DNA of 64,000 nucleotides, from positions 3,011,894 to 3,075,893 of the forward strand of contig NZ_JAJOZC010000001.1 in assembly GCF_023701695.1 (NCBI RefSeq), read 5' to 3'. How positions within the stretch are numbered: position 1 is the first letter of the stretch; every line of letters starts with the position of its first letter. The DNA is from Streptomyces sp. RKAG290 (GTDB lineage Bacteria > Actinomycetota > Actinomycetes > Streptomycetales > Streptomycetaceae). This document shows positions 10,057 to 19,019 of this stretch, piece by piece. The notes under the pieces were generated by a model. The model did not search any database and was not told the DNA's origin. It saw only the letters and a list, made by a program, of their open reading frames with translations. Made by a program: the position numbers and the translations under genes.

Positions 10057-10716
10057 TCAGCTCCTGGCAGGGAGCCGGGCCTCCGGCCGTCCGCCGGGCC
10101 GGCCGAGCGCGAGGCGCTCTTCGAGCCCCGCCCGGCACCGCGGCCAGTCCTCGGCCGTGATCGAGAAGATCGCGGAGTCCCGCAGCTGTCCGTCCTCGCC
10201 CGGCGCCCACGACCGGGACCAGTTCCGCAGCACGCCCTCGAAGCGGGCACCGACCCGCTCGATCGCGGCCCGCGAGCGGCTGTTGCGGGCGTCCGTCTTC
10301 AGATCGACCCGCGACACCCCCCACACCTCGAACGCATGCCGGAACAGCAGGTACTTGGCCTCGGCGTTCACACCCGAGCCCTGCGCGGACGCGGCGAGCC
10401 AGGTGAACCCGACCTCGATCGCGCTCAGCGTGTCCTCGTCCAGCCAGTGCCGCGGTTCCCAGTACGCCGTGACCCCGACGGCCCGCCCGGAGGCCCGGTC
10501 CACCTGCGCGTACGGAGCCAGTTTCCCGGCGGCGGCACGGGCGAGCTGCTCATCGATGTACGCGTCGACCTGGCCGGGGCCGGGCACCCAGGTGAACCGG
10601 TACGAGCTCCGGTCCTCCTGTGCCGCCCGGAGCAGATCCTGCGCATGCCGGTGCTCCAGTGGCTCCAGACTCACCCGGGTGCCCTCCAGAACCGGTCCCG
10701 CCAACGTGAAACCCAT
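10057..10716 (-). CDS. GNAT family N-acetyltransferase (RimJ/RimL type)
   Basis: A 219-aa acetyltransferase beginning [20 protein letters not shown], the typical start of RimJ/RimL-like GNAT proteins (Acetyltransf_3). The acetyl-CoA-binding region lies around [22 protein letters not shown], with the usual RxxGxG loop replaced by SAQGSGVN, a common variant in this subgroup, and [17 protein letters not shown] follows as expected. The acceptor could be a protein N-terminus, an aminoglycoside or a small molecule; nothing in the sequence decides. It is convergent with copA, 34 bases away, and apparently monocistronic. Confidence 0.82.
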   Translation of the reverse strand: MGFTLAGPVLEGTRVSLEPLEHRHAQDLLRAAQEDRSSYRFTWVPGPGQVDAYIDEQLARAAAGKLAPYAQVDRASGRAVGVTAYWEPRHWLDEDTLSAIEVGFTWLAASAQGSGVNAEAKYLLFRHAFEVWGVSRVDLKTDARNSRSRAAIERVGARFEGVLRNWSRSWAPGEDGQLRDSAIFSITAEDWPRCRAGLEERLALGRPGGRPEARLPARS

Positions 10717-10856
10717 TGCTCACCCATTCAGTCCGCCGCACGGCCCCTGCGCCCCGTAGCGTTCCAGAGGCACCGGGCCGTGTCGCGCGAATATCGGCGC
10801 ACCCGGGCCTGCCGTCCGGATCGCGGTACGGCCGGGTGCCGCGTGCCCGGCGGAGT

Positions 10857-11723
10857 TCACCGCCCGCTGAGCACGAACCGCACCACCGTCCCCGCATCCG
10901 CCCGCGTCGCCGCCGCCAGTTCGGACTCCGGCACCACGCCCACCACCGGGTAGCCGCCCGTCGTCGGGTGGTCGTTGAGGAACACCACCGGGCGGCCGTC
11001 CGGCGGCACCTGGACCGCGCCCAGCACCATGCCCTCGCTGGGCAGTTCACCCGCCCGGGCGCGCTCCAGCGCCGGGCCCTCGGTGCGCAGGCCGATGCGG
11101 TTGCTCTGCGGGGAGACACGGAACGCCGCCGTGGCGAGCGTGTGCAGGGCCGCCGGCGTGAACCAGGTGTGGCGGGGGCCCAGGTGCACCGGGAGCACGA
11201 GTTCGGTGGGCATCGCCGGCCACGGCACCGCGCCGGCGGCCGGGACGTCCCCGGCCGGCGGCGGGCCCAGCGGCAGCACGTCGCCGTCGCGCAACTGCGG
11301 CGGGCCCAGCCCGGAGAGCAGGTCGGCGGACCGGCTGCCGAGCACCGGCTCGGGCTGCACACCGCCCGCGAAGGCCAGGTAGCTGCGCAGTCCGTACGTC
11401 GCCGCTCCCGCCTCCAGCACCGCACCCGCCGGTACGTGCACCACCGCGCCCCACGCCACCGGCCGTCCGTCCACCGTCACCGGGCAGGGCGCGCCACCGA
11501 CGACCGCCCGCACCGCGCGGCCCGGCCGGACCGCGCAGCCGGTGACGGTCGTCTCCAGGAGCGCCTCGCTCACGGGGTTGCCGGCCAGCCGGTTGGCGAG
11601 CCGGGCCGCGGGTGGGTCCAGCGCGCCCGCCCGCCCCACCCCCAGGTGCGCGTAACCGAAGCGGCCCTCGTCCTGCACGGTGGTCAGGAACCCGGCCCTG
11701 ACCACCTCCAGACCCGCGCTCAC
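10857..11723 (-). CDS. pxpC: 5-oxoprolinase subunit PxpC (carboxyltransferase family)
   Basis: A 288-aa protein of the biotin-dependent carboxyltransferase/KipA-like family (PF02626), starting with GTG as [20 protein letters not shown] and containing the hallmark [19 protein letters not shown]. With PxpA and PxpB it forms the ATP-dependent 5-oxoprolinase that opens 5-oxo-L-proline to glutamate. Its GTG overlaps the stop of pxpB by four bases (GTGA), which fixes the start and suggests translational coupling. It is the last gene of the pxpA-pxpB-pxpC operon. The C-terminal [16 protein letters not shown] motif is intact. Confidence 0.92.
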   Translation of the reverse strand: MSAGLEVVRAGFLTTVQDEGRFGYAHLGVGRAGALDPPAARLANRLAGNPVSEALLETTVTGCAVRPGRAVRAVVGGAPCPVTVDGRPVAWGAVVHVPAGAVLEAGAATYGLRSYLAFAGGVQPEPVLGSRSADLLSGLGPPQLRDGDVLPLGPPPAGDVPAAGAVPWPAMPTELVLPVHLGPRHTWFTPAALHTLATAAFRVSPQSNRIGLRTEGPALERARAGELPSEGMVLGAVQVPPDGRPVVFLNDHPTTGGYPVVGVVPESELAAATRADAGTVVRFVLSGR

Positions 11724-12409
11724 GCCGCCACCCCCGCCCCTGCCTCTGCCTCGACCTCGACGAACCGCACCCGCGCCCCCGGCTCCAGGAGCGCCGGCGG
11801 TTCGCGGTCCGGGTTCCACAGCGCGGCCGGGTCCGGCATCCGGCCGATGAGCTGCCAGCCGCCGGGAGACCTGCGCGGGTACACACCGGCGTAAGGGCCC
11901 GCCAGCGCCACCGAACCGGCCGGCACCCGGGTCCGCGGAGTCGCCCGGCGCGGCAGGTGGAGGTGGTCCGGCAGACCGGTCAGGTAGCCGAAGCCCGGCG
12001 CGAACCCGCAGAACGCGACCCGGAACTCGGTCCCGGAGTGGAGACCGGCCACCTCGGCGACGGCGACTCCCCAGGCGTCGGCGACGTCCGCCAGATCCGG
12101 ACCGTCGTAGACGACCGGGATCTCCACCAGTCCGCCGGTGCCGCGCCGCAGCGGCGGTACCCGCCAGGACGCCAGCTCACGGGCCAGGCCCGCCGCGTCC
12201 CTCGCGATGCCGTCCAGCAGGACCGTCCGCGCGCCGGGCACGACCTCGCGCACACCGGGCAGTTCCCCGGCCGCGCGACGGCGCAGCACCTCGGCGTGGA
12301 AGGCCTCCGTCTCCTCCCCGGACCCCAGCTCGACCAGCAGCGCGTCCGGGCCGGCCGGCAGCACGACCGGCGGCCGGTGCCCCGCCCCGCCCGGCGTCCG
12401 CGCACTCAC
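11720..12409 (-). CDS. pxpB: 5-oxoprolinase subunit PxpB (KipI family)
   Basis: A 229-aa KipI/allophanate-hydrolase subunit 1 family protein (PF02682). It contains the diagnostic [27 protein letters not shown] and [13 protein letters not shown] segments. It starts at GTG 12409, overlapping the pxpA stop by four bases (GTGA), and overlaps pxpC in the same way at its end. The tight order A-B-C is the conserved bacterial arrangement for 5-oxoproline scavenging. The N-terminal [18 protein letters not shown] also fits the family. Confidence 0.92.
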   Translation of the reverse strand: MSARTPGGAGHRPPVVLPAGPDALLVELGSGEETEAFHAEVLRRRAAGELPGVREVVPGARTVLLDGIARDAAGLARELASWRVPPLRRGTGGLVEIPVVYDGPDLADVADAWGVAVAEVAGLHSGTEFRVAFCGFAPGFGYLTGLPDHLHLPRRATPRTRVPAGSVALAGPYAGVYPRRSPGGWQLIGRMPDPAALWNPDREPPALLEPGARVRFVEVEAEAGAGVAA

Positions 12410-13219
12410 GCGAACGCCCGGACCACGACGCCCGCCTCTTCCAGCGCGGCCCGCACCCGGTGGGCGAGCGCCGCCGCTCCGGGAGTGTCGCCGTGCACGC
12501 ACAGGGACCGGGCGACGACCGGAATCCGTACGCCGTCGGCCCCGGTCACACTCCGGTCCACCGCGAACCCGACACTGCGGCGCACGACCTCGTCCCCGTC
12601 GTGCACGACCGCGCCCGGCTCCCCGCGCGGCACGAGCGTGCCCTGCGGGGTGTACGCGCGGTCGGCGAACGCCTCCTCGACGGCGGCCAGCCCCGCTTCG
12701 GCGGCCCGCGCGAGCAGCCGGGACCCGGGCAGCCCGAGAACGGCCAGGTCGCCGCCCGCCAGCCGGACGCCCTCGATCACCGCAGCGGCCTGCTCGTCGT
12801 CGCGGACCGCGCGGTTGTAGAGGGCACCGTGCGGCTTGACGTACGACACCGTGGCACCGGCCGACTCCGCGAACACCCGCAACGCACCGATCTGGTAAGC
12901 CACTTCGGCGGTCAGCTCGGCGGCGGGCACGTCCATCGAGCGGCGGCCGAAGCCTGCCAGGTCGCGGTACGACACCTGAGCGCCGATCCGTACGCCTCGG
13001 GCTGCCGCGGTGTCGCACACCCGGCGCATCACCGAGGGTCCCCGCATGGAAGCCGCACGCCACATTGGCGCTGGTCACGCACGCGAGCAGCGCCTCGTCG
13101 TCGGTGAGCGTCCAGCGCCCGAACCCCTCGCCCAGATCGGCGTTGAGGTCCATGGGACCCGGCGCGGCCGGCTCGTCCCCCCGGTCCGAGGGACTCATCA
13201 GATTCGTCACGAAGCGCAC
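12406..13219 (-). CDS. pxpA: 5-oxoprolinase subunit PxpA (LamB/YcsF family, frameshifted)
   Basis: LamB/YcsF family protein (PF03746), about 270 aa. The start reads [14 protein letters not shown] and [12 protein letters not shown], both diagnostic. The frame then breaks at about 13040 and continues as [26 protein letters not shown] through [12 protein letters not shown] to VRAFA. Adding one C to a run of three gives GFHAGDPSVMRR, the expected join. GTG at 13219 has GAGG seven to eight bases upstream; an ATG at 13198 is an alternative. It is first in the pxpABC operon, which returns spontaneously formed pyroglutamate to glutamate. Confidence 0.88.
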
Positions 13220-13248
13220 GTTAGTGCCTCACGAGCGCCGACTGTCCG

Positions 13249-13898
13249 TCAAAAGACGCACAGCTCAGTCTCCTTCACGCCCTCCAGCTCGTACCGCGTC
13301 CCGACCAGCGGCCGGCCGGCGTACAGCCTGATCAGCGTCGCCCCGTCCCCCCGGTACCGGCCGGGGGCCCGGCCCTCCTGCTCGCCCCCAGGACCAGCTC
13401 GTCGCCGCTGTCGTCCAGCCGCGCGACCAGCAGCGGTGTCCTGCGGCGGGACATGGGGGCGAGGAGCCTGAGCGCGTGCGGCAGCCCGGCGCCCCGGTAC
13501 GCCCCTTCCAGGCCCCATGCCTCGCGTACGTCCCCTGCGTGCACCCACTCCCCCAGCGCCACCCCGTCCAGCGCCCGGCTCGCCCCGGCGATCACGGGAC
13601 CGGCCTCGGTCATGCCCCGTTCCAGCTCGTCCACGACCTGCGTGTCCGTCCAGTCGGCGCGTTCGGCGATGTCACGGTCGTTGCACTCGGGGCTGAACAC
13701 GTCCGGCCCGAACCGGCTCTCCACCACCCGGTTCAGTGCGGAACCGCAGTGCGCGAGCAGATCCCGCACCGTCCAGCCCGGGCACGCGGTGCGCAGGGCG
13801 AAATCGCGCTCGGAGGCGGACCGCAGCAGCGGGAGAAGGGCGTCGCGCTCGGTGCGCAGCAGGAGACCGGGGAGCTCGGGATCACGTTCGTCAGCCAT
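13249..13898 (-). CDS. Maleylpyruvate isomerase family mycothiol-dependent protein (frameshifted)
   Basis: A protein of about 216 aa in the TIGR03083/DinB-like group, whose actinobacterial members use mycothiol. The N-terminal domain has the signature CPGWTVRDLLAHCGSALNRV (residues about 33-52), with WTVRDLLAH supplying a metal-binding His, and GEWVHAGDVREAWG nearer the C-terminus supplies the others. The frame breaks at about 13383-13390; one extra G in a run of five joins LVLGG to EQEGRAPGRYRGDG and the C-terminal VGTRYELEGVKETELCVF. The substrate is unknown. It faces away from the HD-domain gene and follows its own ATG at 13898. Confidence 0.75.
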
Positions 13899-14051
13899 AA
13901 CTACAGCCAACCACCGAGCGCCCGGCCGGACTTGTCGTTCCGCCGAGTCGCGGGCGGGCCGCCCGACGGCATCGGCGGAGCCGGCCGGCCCGGTCACCGC
14001 CCGCACCTCCACCTCTGCGCCCCGGGCGGCACACGCTCTAACCTCGACTCC

Positions 14052-14726
14052 ATGGACGACACCGCTCAGGGCAACCGCAGCACCGACGACGCCGCTCTCC
14101 GCGTCCGCTGGCGCGACTCCCTGGCCGCCGCGCGGAGCGGCGGCCAGGACCCCGACCCGCTGCCGTACGCCGACAACCTCCTGGCACGCTGGGCCGAACC
14201 CCAGCGCAGGTACCACACCACCGCCCACCTGACGGCGGTCCTGGACCGCGTCGACACCCTCGCGGGCCACGCCGCGGACGCGGACGCCGTACGCCTCGCC
14301 GCCTGGTTCCACGACGCGGTGTACCGGCCCGACCGCACCGAGAACGAGGAGCGCAGCGCCGCCCTCGCCGAGCGCGCCCTGCCCGAGGCCGGGGTGCCGG
14401 CCCCGATCACCGCGGAGGTCGCCCGGCTGGTCCGGCTCACGGTCTCGCACGACCCGGCCGACGGCGACACCAACGGCGAGGTGCTGTGTGACGCGGACCT
14501 CGCGATCCTGGCGGCGTCACCGAAGGGGTACGCGCAGTACGCGGCGCAGGTGCGCGAGGAGTACGGCTTCGTGCCGGACGACGCGTTCCGGGAGGGGCGC
14601 GCGGCCGTGCTGCGACAGCTCCTGGAGCTGCCTCGGCTGTTCCGCACACCGCACGGGAACGCCGAGTGGGAGCCGAAGGCGCGGCACAACCTGCTGACGG
14701 AGCTGGAGCTGCTCGCCGCGTCGTAG
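14052..14726 (+). CDS. HD-domain metal-dependent phosphohydrolase
   Basis: A 224-aa HD-superfamily protein. RRYHTTAHL (about residue 53) and WFHDAVYRPDRTENEE (about residue 84) give the metal-binding His and His-Asp pair, and CDADLAILAASPKGY the later Asp. This is the predicted metal-dependent HD phosphohydrolase group seen next to many actinobacterial housekeeping genes; its nucleotide or phosphate substrate is not known. ATG at 14052 gives the first sensible residues (MDDTAQGN). I see no Shine-Dalgarno sequence, so translation may be leaderless. The recombinase gene ends 17 bases past its stop on the other strand. Confidence 0.82.
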   Translation: MDDTAQGNRSTDDAALRVRWRDSLAAARSGGQDPDPLPYADNLLARWAEPQRRYHTTAHLTAVLDRVDTLAGHAADADAVRLAAWFHDAVYRPDRTENEERSAALAERALPEAGVPAPITAEVARLVRLTVSHDPADGDTNGEVLCDADLAILAASPKGYAQYAAQVREEYGFVPDDAFREGRAAVLRQLLELPRLFRTPHGNAEWEPKARHNLLTELELLAAS

Positions 14727-14742
14727 CGCGCCCGTGGGGCAA

Positions 14743-16722
14743 CTATCGGCGGCGATCGGTGGGAACCGGTTTAGAATCGACGGTTTCTTGCTCCACCGGA
14801 CGCCGTAGCCCTGACTGTTCCGAGAAGAGGGCCGCCCCGATCTCCACGCGGAGCGGGGGCAACACCTCAGGCTCCGGAAGCTGCTGTCCGTCCGAGCTGT
14901 CGAGCTTCCCCATGATCAAGCTCCAAAGGCCTGACGCCACCCACCGACTGCAGCGCGTGTGGATTGTGGAGTGATTGCCGAACCGCTCGGGGAGGTCACA
15001 CCAGCGCACCCCCGTACGGGCCTTGTAGAGGATGGCGTCAACCAATTGACGGTATGGCTGAACTCTTGCACTTCCAGGCATTAGCGGCTCGATCTTGGCC
15101 CACGCTGCATCTGTCAGAGATCGAGGGACCAGAACGCCGTGCTCGGTGAACCATTTATTCAACGAACACGGGCGCCCAGCGATGGAACGCGAACGCGTGC
15201 CAATGATTTGTACTCGTACATCCCACAGGGCGAGCAGTTTCAACTGCCGCTCCAGCCCCAGGTCCCGGAGCCGCCCAATCGGCGCCATGGCCCACTTGCG
15301 GAGTTCCTCCGCCTGGCGATGTTCGGCCTCCCCCTCTTCTTGCCATGCCCTGGCTTCCGCCTGCAGGGCTCGTAGCTGTGCAACCTCTTCCACGAGCGCG
15401 TTGACCGTCTGATCGGCAGCCTCCTGAGACCCAACCGAGGAAACCACTGCATTGATCACTGCCATCTGCCCATCAATCTGCTTGCCGAGAGCAGCAACGC
15501 GGTGGGACTGATCCACTCGCTGATAATCACCACCCTCCTGCGCAACCCGCACTTCCCCTTTCTGGTCTCGATGCCATACAGCCAACTCACACCAAACGCG
15601 CTCTTCTAACGCATCAGCGTCAATCAGCGGGCATGAGCACGTGGGTGCACCCGCGTACTCTTCATCCTTCCCGCTACATCTATACATCCGCGTCTTGTCC
15701 GCCACTCTCCATTGACCCACATAATGCGCGCCACAGGAGTTGAATATCCGACCCGAAAGAGGATACGCCCTGACTGCCTCAACTCGACTCGCAGCTCCAC
15801 GCTTCAGACCAGCCCTAAGTTGCATCAACTCGTCTTCCGCAAAGATCCGGGGAAGCGCAATGGTTACTGTTTCACCGTGTAGCGGAGTGCCATCAGGCTT
15901 CAATCTCGTGTGGGACTCTCCTGCCGTGGAGCGAGACGGATGCCGGAAGACACTTCGAGCACCAAGAATCGCATCCGACCCCAGGCGTGCGCGTAGATTC
16001 TGCTGACGCCAAGGTGAACCGGAGCGCGTGAATCTTCCTTCCGCATTCAGAACGAGCGCTGCCTGTCGAACGTTCATCCCCTCGTCGACGATCAGCTCCC
16101 ACGCTCGTCGCAGGACAGCAGATTCGCGCGGATCCACAGCCAATCGCGAAACCCCGCGCCGCCCTTTGTCCGCGATCCTGTAGCCGTAAGGAGGCTGCCC
16201 ACCGACCCACCCACCTACCAGGGCCTTCTCCTGCAACCCATCCTGCGAGCGCATCTGAATCGCCTCCCACTCACGCAGAGAGAACTCCGCCCGTCGCACC
16301 AACTGATATCGACCACCTGCAGTCGTGTTATCAATACCAGAATCAGCAATCGAAACGAAAACACCTAGGTCCTCGAGAGCCCAGACCCAGCGCCAGAAGG
16401 CCCTTCCCGTACGGCCAATGGCTCGCGCCTCTCGCACCACCACCACATCGAATTCACCTCTGCGCGCTGCTTCCATCAGCCGCTTCCCCTCGGGGCGGGA
16501 TACTAGATCCAGAGCACCACTCACGCCACCATCAGAATATGAGGCAACACACCTCCAACCCTTGTCAGTTAAATACTCCACCGCCTTTCGATGTTGACTG
16601 GACAGACCAAATCCTTTGAGCTGACTCTTGGTTGACACTCGAAGATAGACTGCCGCACGCAATCCTGTTTCATCAGTCGCCCCTCTCGCCATTGCGGGCA
16701 GGGCTGTGCTTTCATTGGCCAT
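14743..16722 (-). CDS. Large serine recombinase fused to IS5-type transposase domain
   Basis: A 659-aa site-specific recombinase. The N-terminal resolvase domain has the nucleophile Ser in AAVYLRVSTKSQ (about residue 26), followed by the recombinase domain (GGQPPYGYRI), a zinc ribbon (CGAHYV...CSGKD...CSCP) and a coiled coil rich in Glu and Gln. The last 130 residues read LTDAAWAKIEPLMPG, VDAILYKARTGVRW and CDLPERFGN, which is the N-terminal DUF4096 domain of IS5-family transposases, without any DDE catalytic domain. ATG at 16722 is preceded by GGAG five bases away. The gene is visibly richer in A and T than its neighbours and sits between two ordinary genes, so it looks acquired. No attachment sites were recognised. 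Confidence 0.88.
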   Translation of the reverse strand: MANESTALPAMARGATDETGLRAAVYLRVSTKSQLKGFGLSSQHRKAVEYLTDKGWRCVASYSDGGVSGALDLVSRPEGKRLMEAARRGEFDVVVVREARAIGRTGRAFWRWVWALEDLGVFVSIADSGIDNTTAGGRYQLVRRAEFSLREWEAIQMRSQDGLQEKALVGGWVGGQPPYGYRIADKGRRGVSRLAVDPRESAVLRRAWELIVDEGMNVRQAALVLNAEGRFTRSGSPWRQQNLRARLGSDAILGARSVFRHPSRSTAGESHTRLKPDGTPLHGETVTIALPRIFAEDELMQLRAGLKRGAASRVEAVRAYPLSGRIFNSCGAHYVGQWRVADKTRMYRCSGKDEEYAGAPTCSCPLIDADALEERVWCELAVWHRDQKGEVRVAQEGGDYQRVDQSHRVAALGKQIDGQMAVINAVVSSVGSQEAADQTVNALVEEVAQLRALQAEARAWQEEGEAEHRQAEELRKWAMAPIGRLRDLGLERQLKLLALWDVRVQIIGTRSRSIAGRPCSLNKWFTEHGVLVPRSLTDAAWAKIEPLMPGSARVQPYRQLVDAILYKARTGVRWCDLPERFGNHSTIHTRCSRWVASGLWSLIMGKLDSSDGQQLPEPEVLPPLRVEIGAALFSEQSGLRRPVEQETVDSKPVPTDRRR

Positions 16723-16918
16723 GTCGACTCCACATTGGTCGGCCGGGCCCCGGGGTGGTTGCAGCCATCGCCGGGGCGTCTTGGTACCAAATTTATTTTC
16801 TCCACCGGACGTTCGGTCGCAGTTTGCACATATTGACCACAACGCACCGTTTGGGTGTGAGGACGTGTCATTTCAGGCCTCGGGAATGCTGTCACCTGCT
16901 GCGTTGTTGGTGAATGTC

Positions 16919-18181
16919 ATGCCCGACTCTGCCCCTCACCGCCCCCGCATGCCCCTCGCAGTCGTCGTTCTGGGAGTGGCTGTCTTCGCACTCGGTACCA
17001 GCGAGTTCATGTTGTCCGGACTGCTGCCGCCCATCGCCGACGACATGAACGTGTCGATCCCGCGCGCGGGGCTCCTCATATCCGCGTTCGCGATCGGCAT
17101 GGTGGTCGGCGCCCCGCTGCTCGCCGTCGCCACGCTCCGGCTGCCGCGCCGCACCACGCTCATCGCGCTGATCTCGGTCTTCGGCCTCGGTCAGGTCGCT
17201 GGCGCGCTCGCGCCGACGTACGAGGTGCTCTTCGTGTCCCGGGTGATCAGCGCGTTCGCGTGTGCCGGGTTCTGGGCCGTCGGGGCGGCGGTCGCCATCG
17301 CGATGGTGCCGGTGAACGCCCGGGCCCGTGCGATGGCCGTGATGATCGGCGGCCTCTCGATCGCCAACGTGCTGGGTGTGCCGCTGGGGGCGTTCCTCGG
17401 CGAGAACCTGGGCTGGCGGTCGGCGTTCTGGGCGGTCGGCGCGGCCGCGGCCATCGCCCTGGTCGGGGTGGCGACGATGATCCCCCGCATTCCGGTCCCG
17501 GACGAGAAGCCGCAGCTCAAGCGCGAGGTGAGCATCTACCGCGACCGGCAGGTGTGGCTGTCCATCGTGATCACCGCACTCGCGGCGGGCGGGGTGTTCT
17601 GCGCGTTCAGCTATCTGGCGCCGCTGCTGACGGATGTCGCGGGGCTGGATTCGGGCTGGGTGCCGACCGTGCTCGCGCTGTTCGGGATCGGTGCGCTGGT
17701 CGGTACGACGATCGGCGGCCGGGTCGCGGACGCGCACCTCTTCGGGGTGCTGCTGAGCGGTATCGCGGCGTCGACGGTGTTCCTGGCCGCGCTGGCGCTG
17801 TTCGCCTCGAACCAGGCCGCCGTGATCGTGCTCTCGTTCCTGCTGGGCCTGTCGGCGTTCTACACGGCTCCGGCGCTCAACGCCCGCATGTTCAACGTCG
17901 CGGGCGCCGCCCCGACCCTGGCCGGTGCGACGACGACCGCCGCGTTCAACCTGGGCAACACCGGTGGCCCCTGGCTGGGCGGCACGGTGATCGACGCGGA
18001 CTTCGGTTTCGCGGCGACCGCGTGGGCGGGAGCGGCGATGACCGTGCTGGCGCTGGTGGCGGTGGTGTTCTCGTTGCGGCTGCAGCGCAGCCGCAACTCC
18101 TCGTCCCGGCTGGTGGCGGGCTCACCGGCCACCGCGTCGCAGGGGGCGGCCAGGGAGTCCGCGCCCTCGACGGCAGTCTGA
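16919..18181 (+). CDS. MFS transporter, DHA1 family drug efflux
   Basis: A 420-aa major facilitator protein with 12 predicted membrane helices. It opens PLAVVVLGVAVFALGTSEFMLSG, the DHA1 signature shared with Cmx/CmlR chloramphenicol and AraJ-like exporters, and has the loop 2-3 motif as GAPLLAVATLRLPRR. Substrate cannot be read from sequence; drug or sugar-alcohol efflux is typical. ATG at 16919 is favoured; GTG at 16910 is in the same frame. It is divergent from the recombinase gene with about 200 bases between them. The C-terminal tail is Ser/Ala-rich and probably cytoplasmic. Confidence 0.86.
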   Translation: MPDSAPHRPRMPLAVVVLGVAVFALGTSEFMLSGLLPPIADDMNVSIPRAGLLISAFAIGMVVGAPLLAVATLRLPRRTTLIALISVFGLGQVAGALAPTYEVLFVSRVISAFACAGFWAVGAAVAIAMVPVNARARAMAVMIGGLSIANVLGVPLGAFLGENLGWRSAFWAVGAAAAIALVGVATMIPRIPVPDEKPQLKREVSIYRDRQVWLSIVITALAAGGVFCAFSYLAPLLTDVAGLDSGWVPTVLALFGIGALVGTTIGGRVADAHLFGVLLSGIAASTVFLAALALFASNQAAVIVLSFLLGLSAFYTAPALNARMFNVAGAAPTLAGATTTAAFNLGNTGGPWLGGTVIDADFGFAATAWAGAAMTVLALVAVVFSLRLQRSRNSSSRLVAGSPATASQGAARESAPSTAV

Positions 18182-18254
18182 TCGCCCGCCTCCCGGGGCG
18201 GGCGACGCGCCGGCGCCAGGGCACGCGAGCCCGGCATGATCCGAACGAGAGGCC

Positions 18255-18527
18255 CTAGCCCGGCGCCGGGCGGCCCTTCGGGCGGCGCAGGCCCGCGTCG
18301 GTGATCCGGCGGACCAGTTCCTTGGAGCCGATCCGGCGGGCGCCGGCCCGGACCGCGTCCTCGTACCGTGTCTCCGGTACGTCGTAGTGGTCCCGCTCGA
18401 ACGCGCGCTCCGGACAGCCGATGGACGCCGCGAAGGCGTGCAGCTCCTCGAACGACTCGTCGCTGACCAGGTGCGACCAGAGCCGCCCGTGGCCCGGCCA
18501 GTCCGGTGGGTCGATGTAGAGGGTCAC
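18255..18527 (-). CDS. DUF4031 domain protein
   Basis: A 90-aa protein of the DUF4031 family (PF13223), starting MTLYIDPPDWPGHGRLWSHL and containing DHYDVPETRYEDAV. Members are small actinobacterial proteins of unknown function; the conserved Asp and His residues hint at metal binding or an enzymatic role, but that is only a guess. Its ATG overlaps the end of the upstream gene by four bases (ATGA), so the two are translated as a pair. Confidence 0.82.
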   Translation of the reverse strand: MTLYIDPPDWPGHGRLWSHLVSDESFEELHAFAASIGCPERAFERDHYDVPETRYEDAVRAGARRIGSKELVRRITDAGLRRPKGRPAPG

Positions 18528-18925
18528 GGCCGTCGTATTCCGCTCAGCGCACCGACGGGGGCGACCGCCACCGTGGCCTTGGTGCAGACCCAGTGCGGGT
18601 CCGGGCCGAGCTCCGGCTCGACGTCGAGGGCGTGCGGGTCACCGGCGTCGCAGACGGGGCACAGCGGCCAGCGGCCGTACTGCTCCAGCAGCGCGTCCTG
18701 CACGTCCTGGGCGACGAGGCCGACCACGAACTCCGCGCCTTCCGGCCACTGCTCGACCCACCAGCGGCGGTGCGTCACGGCGTCCTCGACCATCGAGACG
18801 ATCTGCGCCTCGGCGACATCGCCGGCGGCGAGGTCGGCCATGACGAGTGCGCGGGCGGTGTGCAGCGCCTGCTCCAGGCGGTTCGGCTCCATGCAGCCAT
18901 TGTCCACCTGCACGCAAATCGCCAT
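18524..18925 (-). CDS. Hypothetical protein with CPVC zinc-knuckle-like motif
   Basis: A 133-aa protein not recognised by name. The N-terminal two thirds are helical and acidic; near residue 88 there is CPVCDAGDPHALDVEPE, which with a later HWVC could bind zinc (C-x2-C...H-x2-C). ATG at 18925 has GGAG seven bases upstream; a second Met at residue 12 is possible. It is translationally coupled to the DUF4031 gene by an ATGA overlap and lies divergent from murR. Confidence 0.7.
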   Translation of the reverse strand: MAICVQVDNGCMEPNRLEQALHTARALVMADLAAGDVAEAQIVSMVEDAVTHRRWWVEQWPEGAEFVVGLVAQDVQDALLEQYGRWPLCPVCDAGDPHALDVEPELGPDPHWVCTKATVAVAPVGALSGIRRP

Positions 18926-18984
18926 CCCGCACTCCGGCCGCCGGCGCCGGGAGGGTCCTTTCAGAGGTCGGGACCAAAGGGGGG

Positions 18985-19017
18985 TTGACGGTCACAGGTC
19001 TTGAAAATATCTTTCAA
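18985..19017 (+). promoter_or_regulatory. murR promoter with overlapping inverted repeat
   Basis: A -35 TTGACG (18985-18990) and -10 TATCTT (19008-19013) are 17 bases apart. The inverted repeat TTGAAA-N5-TTTCAA (19001-19017) covers the -10. This AT-rich dyad is a likely operator for the RpiR-type regulator encoded immediately downstream. The expected transcription start coincides with the GTG at 19020, which implies a leaderless message. Confidence 0.6.
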
Positions 19018-19019
19018 AG

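Noticed and set aside
14727..16918. Attachment sites (attL/attR) of an integrated element
   Set aside because: Only the recombinase gene stands between ordinary genes; no matching direct repeats flanking it were recognised, so this may be a remnant.
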